Part shown: one piece after another, positions 3,715 through 7,667 of the stretch
Layout of the letters: each line of letters begins with the position of its first letter
How positions within the stretch are numbered: the stretch's first letter is position 1
Assembly: GCA_002690445.1 (NCBI GenBank)
Contig: NZER01000305.1
Span: 1-7,667 of the forward strand
DNA length: 7,667 bases
Source: Candidatus Pacearchaeota archaeon
GTDB taxonomy: Archaea > Nanoarchaeota > Nanoarchaeia > Pacearchaeales > GW2011-AR1
Reading direction: 5' to 3'
Notes under the pieces: model-generated
Told to the model about the DNA's origin: nothing
Seen by the model: the letters and a program-made list of their open reading frames with translations, nothing else
Databases searched by the model: none
Position numbers and translations under genes: made by a program

Positions 3715-6005
3715 TGGCTAAGGATAAAACAGCTGACAGAATTAAGATTCTCTTTGAGGGGTCCAACTCATGGACTAGACAACAATGGGAATATATGAAT
3801 CAGAAGGGGTGTGATTTTGCTAATGATAACCAACTTACTGAAGAGGAACGATTAACGCTTGAAGAACAGGGAATGCCTACATTTACAATTAACCGTATTA
3901 TACCGGTGGTTGAGATGTTAAATTACTATGCTACCGCCAACGACCCTCGATGGCAGGCTGTAGCAACTGAGGGATCCGATGTGGATGTGGCTGCTGTTTT
4001 CTCTGACGTTGCTGACTACATCTGGAACCAGAATGATGGTGTTTCTCTCTATGCTAATGCAATCAATGATGCAATAACTAAATCATGTGGTTTCTTAGTT
4101 ATTGGAGTTGATTCAAATAGTGATCATGGGATGGGTGACGTTATCATACAGCAGCCGGATCCTTTTGATGTATATGTTGATGCTAAATCAAGGGATCTAT
4201 TATTCAGTGATGCTTCCTTCGTTATAATTAGAAAGATCCTACCAAAGAGACATCTTATTAATATATTCCCTGAGTATAAACGTAAAATAATGAAAGCAAA
4301 TGTAGATAATAATACAGATTATTCCTATTCAGAGAAAGCTATGGGTTCGGAGCAGAAAGATTTTAGTTATAAAAATATAGGTGAATCAGAATCCTGGGAT
4401 CCTGCTAAAGGTGAGAATGACAAATTATGTCCATTATATGAAACATATGAGAAGATAAGAGTGCCTTATGTAAATGTATTTTATAGGATTCCACTTTCTG
4501 TAAAGGATCTGGATAAGGTAGCAGCAGCTGTTAAGATTAAGGCAGATGAGATGACGAAGGAACTTGAAGTTAAATTAGTGGAAGATATAACTGCCATGGA
4601 GGAAATGGTTAAAAAGGGCAGCATGATGCCAGCTAGATTAAAATTAGAATCTGAAAAAGCTGCTAAAACTATGCAACAACAGATTGAATCAGCTAGAAGT
4701 GAGTTTCAAAGTAAAATGGTTGCTGAGACTTCTAAAATAGAAAATACAATAGTTACTGAGCAAGAATTTAAGATAATGGAGAAGAATAAGGGTTTTATTC
4801 CTACTCTTGTTGATGCAGTTAAATTCTTCGGTAGTCGTATAAAACTTACGTGTGTGGCTGGTGATAAGACGTTATATGAAAAGGTTCTTCCTAATAATAT
4901 AACTGAATATCCAATCATTCCATTTCATTATAAATGGACAGGTACTCCATTTCCTATGTCTGCTGTTTCTCCTCTTATAGGCAAACAGAGGGAATTAAAC
5001 AAGGCTCATCAATTAATGGTCCATAATGCTTCTCTAGGTTCTTCCTTACGTTGGATGCACGAGGAAGGTTCTATTGATAGTGATTACTGGGAGAAATATG
5101 CTAGTTCCCCAGGAGCATTGCTCCCAATAAGACCAGGAGCCGCTCCTCCAACACCAGTACAGCCAGCACCCCTTTCAAATGCTTTCTTTGGGATAGTGAA
5201 TGAAGGTAAGCAAGATATGGAATATTTGGCTGGCATATATGCAGCTATGCAGGGAGACACAGGAGAGCAGCATGAGACCTTTAGAGGTATGTTAGCTATG
5301 GATGAGTATGGTACTAGGAGAATAAAACAGTGGATGAAATCATCTATTGAGCCAGCATTACGTCAAATGGGTAGGGTTATTATGCAATATTCACAGGCTA
5401 TATACCAATCCCATAAGGTATTTAGGATAGTTAATCCAAATAATATGGATGAGGATAAGCAGGTAGAATTAAATGTTCCCGTATATAACGATTTGGGGAA
5501 TGCAATCGGAAAATTTAATGATTATGGGGCTGCTAAATTTGATATTAAGGTAGTAGCAGGTTCCACATTACCTATTAATAGATGGGCATATCTAGATGAA
5601 TTAAAAGAATTACTCAAGCTTGGAGTTGTAGATGATGTAGCAGTTCTCGCAGAATCTGATGTGAGAAATAAATCTAATATAGTAAAAAGGAAATCTATGC
5701 TAAAACAAGCACAGCAACAAATAGAACAGCTTGATGAGGAATTAAAGGACAAGGATGGTACCATCGAAACTCTTGAAAGACAGGTTGTACAGGCAGGTAT
5801 CCGTGACAGGATAATGCGTGCACAACTAGAGGTCGACAAGAAGAAGCATGAGGTGAAGGGGAGGCAAGAACAACAGGTCACAGAAACAAAAGGTCGCCAG
5901 AGACTTCTGCGTGACAAGATGGATCTAGATCAGAAGAATGCCTCTAACAAACTTAATGATGCCGTCCAAAATGTGCAAAACAAAAAGGAGAAATCCAATG
6001 GCTAG
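3714..6005 (+). CDS. Portal protein (P22-like)
   Basis: The 763-aa product would form the dodecameric ring at the capsid vertex through which DNA enters and leaves. ATG 3714 shares one base with the peptidase stop and has only a weak GAG upstream, so translation is probably coupled. Typical P22-type portal features are TFTINRIIPVVEMLNYY (56-72), QQPDPFDVYVDAKSRD (146-161), ITEYPIIPFHYKWTGTPFPM (396-415), then SPLIGKQRELNKAHQ (419-433), and GIYAAMQGDTGEQHETFRGM (507-526). Two stretches are long, charged and helical: about 262-350, inside the core, and about 655-763, a Gln/Lys/Glu-rich C-terminal coiled coil that may form the internal barrel seen in P22 (portal 725 aa). A Pro/Ala-rich loop lies at 470-487. 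Length is normal to slightly long for the family. The gene overlaps the scaffold gene by 8 bases. Confidence 0.92.
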   Translation: MAKDKTADRIKILFEGSNSWTRQQWEYMNQKGCDFANDNQLTEEERLTLEEQGMPTFTINRIIPVVEMLNYYATANDPRWQAVATEGSDVDVAAVFSDVADYIWNQNDGVSLYANAINDAITKSCGFLVIGVDSNSDHGMGDVIIQQPDPFDVYVDAKSRDLLFSDASFVIIRKILPKRHLINIFPEYKRKIMKANVDNNTDYSYSEKAMGSEQKDFSYKNIGESESWDPAKGENDKLCPLYETYEKIRVPYVNVFYRIPLSVKDLDKVAAAVKIKADEMTKELEVKLVEDITAMEEMVKKGSMMPARLKLESEKAAKTMQQQIESARSEFQSKMVAETSKIENTIVTEQEFKIMEKNKGFIPTLVDAVKFFGSRIKLTCVAGDKTLYEKVLPNNITEYPIIPFHYKWTGTPFPMSAVSPLIGKQRELNKAHQLMVHNASLGSSLRWMHEEGSIDSDYWEKYASSPGALLPIRPGAAPPTPVQPAPLSNAFFGIVNEGKQDMEYLAGIYAAMQGDTGEQHETFRGMLAMDEYGTRRIKQWMKSSIEPALRQMGRVIMQYSQAIYQSHKVFRIVNPNNMDEDKQVELNVPVYNDLGNAIGKFNDYGAAKFDIKVVAGSTLPINRWAYLDELKELLKLGVVDDVAVLAESDVRNKSNIVKRKSMLKQAQQQIEQLDEELKDKDGTIETLERQVVQAGIRDRIMRAQLEVDKKKHEVKGRQEQQVTETKGRQRLLRDKMDLDQKNASNKLNDAVQNVQNKKEKSNG
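5985..5990 (+). promoter_or_regulatory. Ribosome binding site that decides the scaffold start
   Basis: AAGGAG lies 7 bases before ATG 5998, inside the end of the portal gene. It selects ATG 5998 rather than the longer in-frame start at 5938, which has no such site and would add a 20-residue Met/Lys/Arg-rich leader read from the portal's coiled-coil codons. Confidence 0.8.
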
Positions 6006-6906
6006 TGAAGAAAAAACCACTAAAGGTAACCCAGATCCTACTCAGCAGGCCGCTGAGGACATGGTGTTTGGCTCCTCGGAGGCTTTTTTTGAAGGGCTTG
6101 ATGGCAGCGTCAATGGTGCTGTTGTCGAACATCCAGTAGAACCAGTTGAAGTAACTCAAGATAATCTTGACTCTAATATTGCTGATACCTCTACTGATAA
6201 TCCTGTGGAACTGAAGGACGAAAGGGAGAATGAGCTCCTAAAAAAACGTTATTCTGATTCCAGCAGGGAAGCACAGAACTTAAAAGCCCAGCTCGATGAG
6301 CTGAAACCTTTTGTGCCTGTGTTAAACGCTATGAAAGAAGATAGCGGTCTTGTGGACCATGTACGTAACTATCTTGTGACTGGTGGCAAACCTTCGAAGA
6401 ACATCAAGGATCAACTTGGTTTAGGTGAAGACTTTCTGTTTGATAGCAATGAAGCTATGATGGATGGTGATTCGGACTCTGCAAAGGTTCTGAATCATTA
6501 TGTAAATAGTGTTGTTAACAAGCGTGTTTCAGGCATGCTTGATCAGGAAAAACAGAAATCTAGAAACATCCAAAACCAGATTAATCGGACCAAGGAAGAA
6601 CAGGAGTTTAAGGACAACCATAAAATGTCTGATACTCAGTTCCAGGAGATGGTCGACGCAGCAAAAAGCCACAAGTTATCACTTGAAGATATCCATCTTA
6701 TTCTGAACAGGGATAAGGTAGCGGGTAATGTTGCACGCAGTACTCGTAATGATATGCTCAAGCAGATGAAGAATGTTAAGGGCATGCCTGCAAGTGTCAG
6801 TGGAACAAACAGTGCTAAGGAAGAGAAGTCACTCGATGATGAAATCTTCGATGGCTTACTTAGCTCTGAGAATAATCTAGACAACATGTTTGGTGAGGAC
6901 AAGTAG
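5998..6906 (+). CDS. Putative capsid scaffolding protein
   Basis: This 302-aa protein is placed exactly where scaffolding proteins lie, between portal and major capsid protein. Scaffolds assemble inside the procapsid and leave or are degraded before packaging ends. The sequence fits: acidic, Gln/Asn/Ser-rich and largely helical or disordered, with no cysteines or membrane segment. Residues 1-70 are a disordered acidic leader, 72-105 a probable coiled coil (ENELLKKRYSDSSREAQNLK), 105-180 a helical region including LVDHVRNYLVTGG, 181-207 a second coiled coil (QEKQKSRNIQNQINRTKEEQ), and 208-260 a compact helical part with LSLEDIHLILNRD. The C-terminus LDDEIFDGLLSSENNLDNMF (279-298) is an amphipathic acidic end that could contact the capsid protein, although P22-type scaffolds use a basic helix. 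Assignment rests on position and composition, not a recognised motif. Confidence 0.7.
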   Translation: MASEEKTTKGNPDPTQQAAEDMVFGSSEAFFEGLDGSVNGAVVEHPVEPVEVTQDNLDSNIADTSTDNPVELKDERENELLKKRYSDSSREAQNLKAQLDELKPFVPVLNAMKEDSGLVDHVRNYLVTGGKPSKNIKDQLGLGEDFLFDSNEAMMDGDSDSAKVLNHYVNSVVNKRVSGMLDQEKQKSRNIQNQINRTKEEQEFKDNHKMSDTQFQEMVDAAKSHKLSLEDIHLILNRDKVAGNVARSTRNDMLKQMKNVKGMPASVSGTNSAKEEKSLDDEIFDGLLSSENNLDNMFGEDK

Positions 6907-6928
6907 TTCTTGCTGAATTAACCTAATG

Positions 6929-6935
6929 AAAGGAG
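6929..6935 (+). promoter_or_regulatory. Strong ribosome binding site of the capsid gene
   Basis: AAAGGAG stands 6 bases before ATG 6942 in a 35-base gap that contains no other feature. It fixes the start of the capsid gene and suits the high expression expected for the most abundant virion protein. No promoter or hairpin is evident in this gap, so the gene is probably transcribed together with the upstream block. Confidence 0.8.
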
Positions 6936-6941
6936 ACACAA

Positions 6942-7667
6942 ATGGCAGATTTATTTAAATTAGCCAATTTGGAAGTTGCTGATAGTGGCTTTGACGGTTC
7001 CAGTCTTTTGACTGGTGATATCCGTCGGAGATATAACTTTGGCAGCAGGGTTTCTGAGTTACAGATTGCACAGGATCCGTTTTTTAGATTCCTGAGCATG
7101 GTATCAAAGAACCCAACCGATGATCCTTCTTTCAAGTTTACGGAACGTAGAGGTTCCTGGCAAAAACGTTATGGTTATATGGTCGGCTCGGCTGTATGGT
7201 CATCAGGTGGACTGTCAGGTCTAACGTATAATACAGCAGGCAGTGGCGACGGTATTACAGAGGCAGAAGCATTGCCTCGTAGTAATGTATTAGACGGAAC
7301 CTATGCGGTAGCGGTAGGTGGTGATTATAAAGTTTCTGGTAACATCCAGAATATTTATGGTCAATCTGCAGCATCTAAACAGATTGAAATCGGTGAATCA
7401 GGAACTGATCCTCAGTTCTTTATTCCCGATCAATTAGTTAAAGTACCAATCAAATCCATTGCGGATGCGGATGGTGCTGCTGATACTGTTGATAACTCCT
7501 ATCAGGTATGTAAAATTATTCAGGTAGAAAATGCAAATAACTTGTGTTACTTGGGTCTAAAGGTTGTTAATCCTTACGCGATAACACCCTCAGCCTCACA
7601 TACAGCTTGTTTTGCAGCTTTAGATTGGAGTGCAAATACTCCAACCTTTAAATACCCTGTAGATTTA
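6942..7667 (+). CDS. Major capsid protein, 5' part (runs off the right edge)
   Basis: The frame is open from ATG 6942 to the last base, giving 242 residues with no stop. It begins MADLFKLANLEVADSGF. The segment FGSRVSELQIAQDPFF (33-48), followed by LSMVSKNPTDDPSFKFTERR (51-70) and WQKRYGYMVG (73-82), is the kind of N-terminal region seen in HK97-fold capsid proteins of large tailed phages, where a conserved F/P-rich stretch precedes a beta-rich part. Later residues are rich in Gly, Ser and Val with short strands (YAVAVGGDYKVSG; YQVCKIIQVENANNLCYLGL), consistent with the P-domain or an inserted domain. Identification rests on these segments and on order after portal and scaffold; the fold's C-terminal half is outside the window. 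An alternative such as a capsid-decorating protein is less likely. Confidence 0.85.
   Translation, partial: MADLFKLANLEVADSGFDGSSLLTGDIRRRYNFGSRVSELQIAQDPFFRFLSMVSKNPTDDPSFKFTERRGSWQKRYGYMVGSAVWSSGGLSGLTYNTAGSGDGITEAEALPRSNVLDGTYAVAVGGDYKVSGNIQNIYGQSAASKQIEIGESGTDPQFFIPDQLVKVPIKSIADADGAADTVDNSYQVCKIIQVENANNLCYLGLKVVNPYAITPSASHTACFAALDWSANTPTFKYPVDL

Noticed and set aside
5522..5917. A 131-codon minus-strand frame rich in Ser and Cys
   Set aside because: It is the reverse complement of the portal's Gln/Lys/Glu-rich coiled coil; Ser, Cys and Phe runs are the expected antisense product. No ribosome site or known motif.
5938..5997. ATG 5938 as the start of the scaffold gene
   Set aside because: There is no ribosome site upstream, and the extra residues come from out-of-frame portal codons; AAGGAG sits correctly before ATG 5998.
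6923..7135. A 70-codon minus-strand frame covering the start of the capsid gene
   Set aside because: It is antisense to the capsid protein's recognisable N-terminal region and to its ribosome site; no independent support.

Overview
This window is the head-morphogenesis and DNA-packaging module of a tailed double-stranded DNA bacteriophage (Caudoviricetes) or a related prophage. Every supported gene lies on the + strand. The genes are tightly packed, often with stop and start codons overlapping, as in a late phage transcription unit. The DNA is moderately AT-rich by eye. Nothing in the window identifies the host; strong AGGAG-type ribosome binding sites fit a bacterial host in general.

Layout: (1) the 3' end of an acidic protein of unknown function (2-223); (2) a 36-bp gap holding two overlapping inverted repeats; (3) a terminase small subunit (260-1009) with an extra N-terminal domain; (4) a 167-aa protein with a peptidoglycan-binding-like fold signature (1011-1514); (5) the large terminase (1507-3063), with complete ATPase and RNase-H-like nuclease motifs and a probable TTG start; (6) a 61-aa unknown protein (3073-3258); (7) a possible 24-aa acidic mini-protein (3258-3332); (8) an M15-family peptidoglycan peptidase (3325-3714); (9) a 763-aa P22-like portal protein (3714-6005) with two long charged helical segments; (10) a putative scaffolding protein (5998-6906); (11) the first 242 residues of the major capsid protein (6942 to window end), which is open at the right edge.

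Working together: portal, scaffold and major capsid protein would build the procapsid. The small and large terminase subunits recognise and cut the genome and pump it through the portal. The order TerS-TerL-portal-scaffold-MCP is classic. What is not classic is the insertion of two cell-wall-related genes into this block: a peptidoglycan-binding-like protein between TerS and TerL, and an M15 peptidase between TerL and portal. They could be the binding and catalytic halves of a lysis or entry function, but that is inference. No holin, tail gene, tRNA, integrase, CRISPR array or insertion sequence is visible. Only one gap exceeds 30 bp on each side of the module (224-259 and 6907-6941), so there is no long non-coding stretch.
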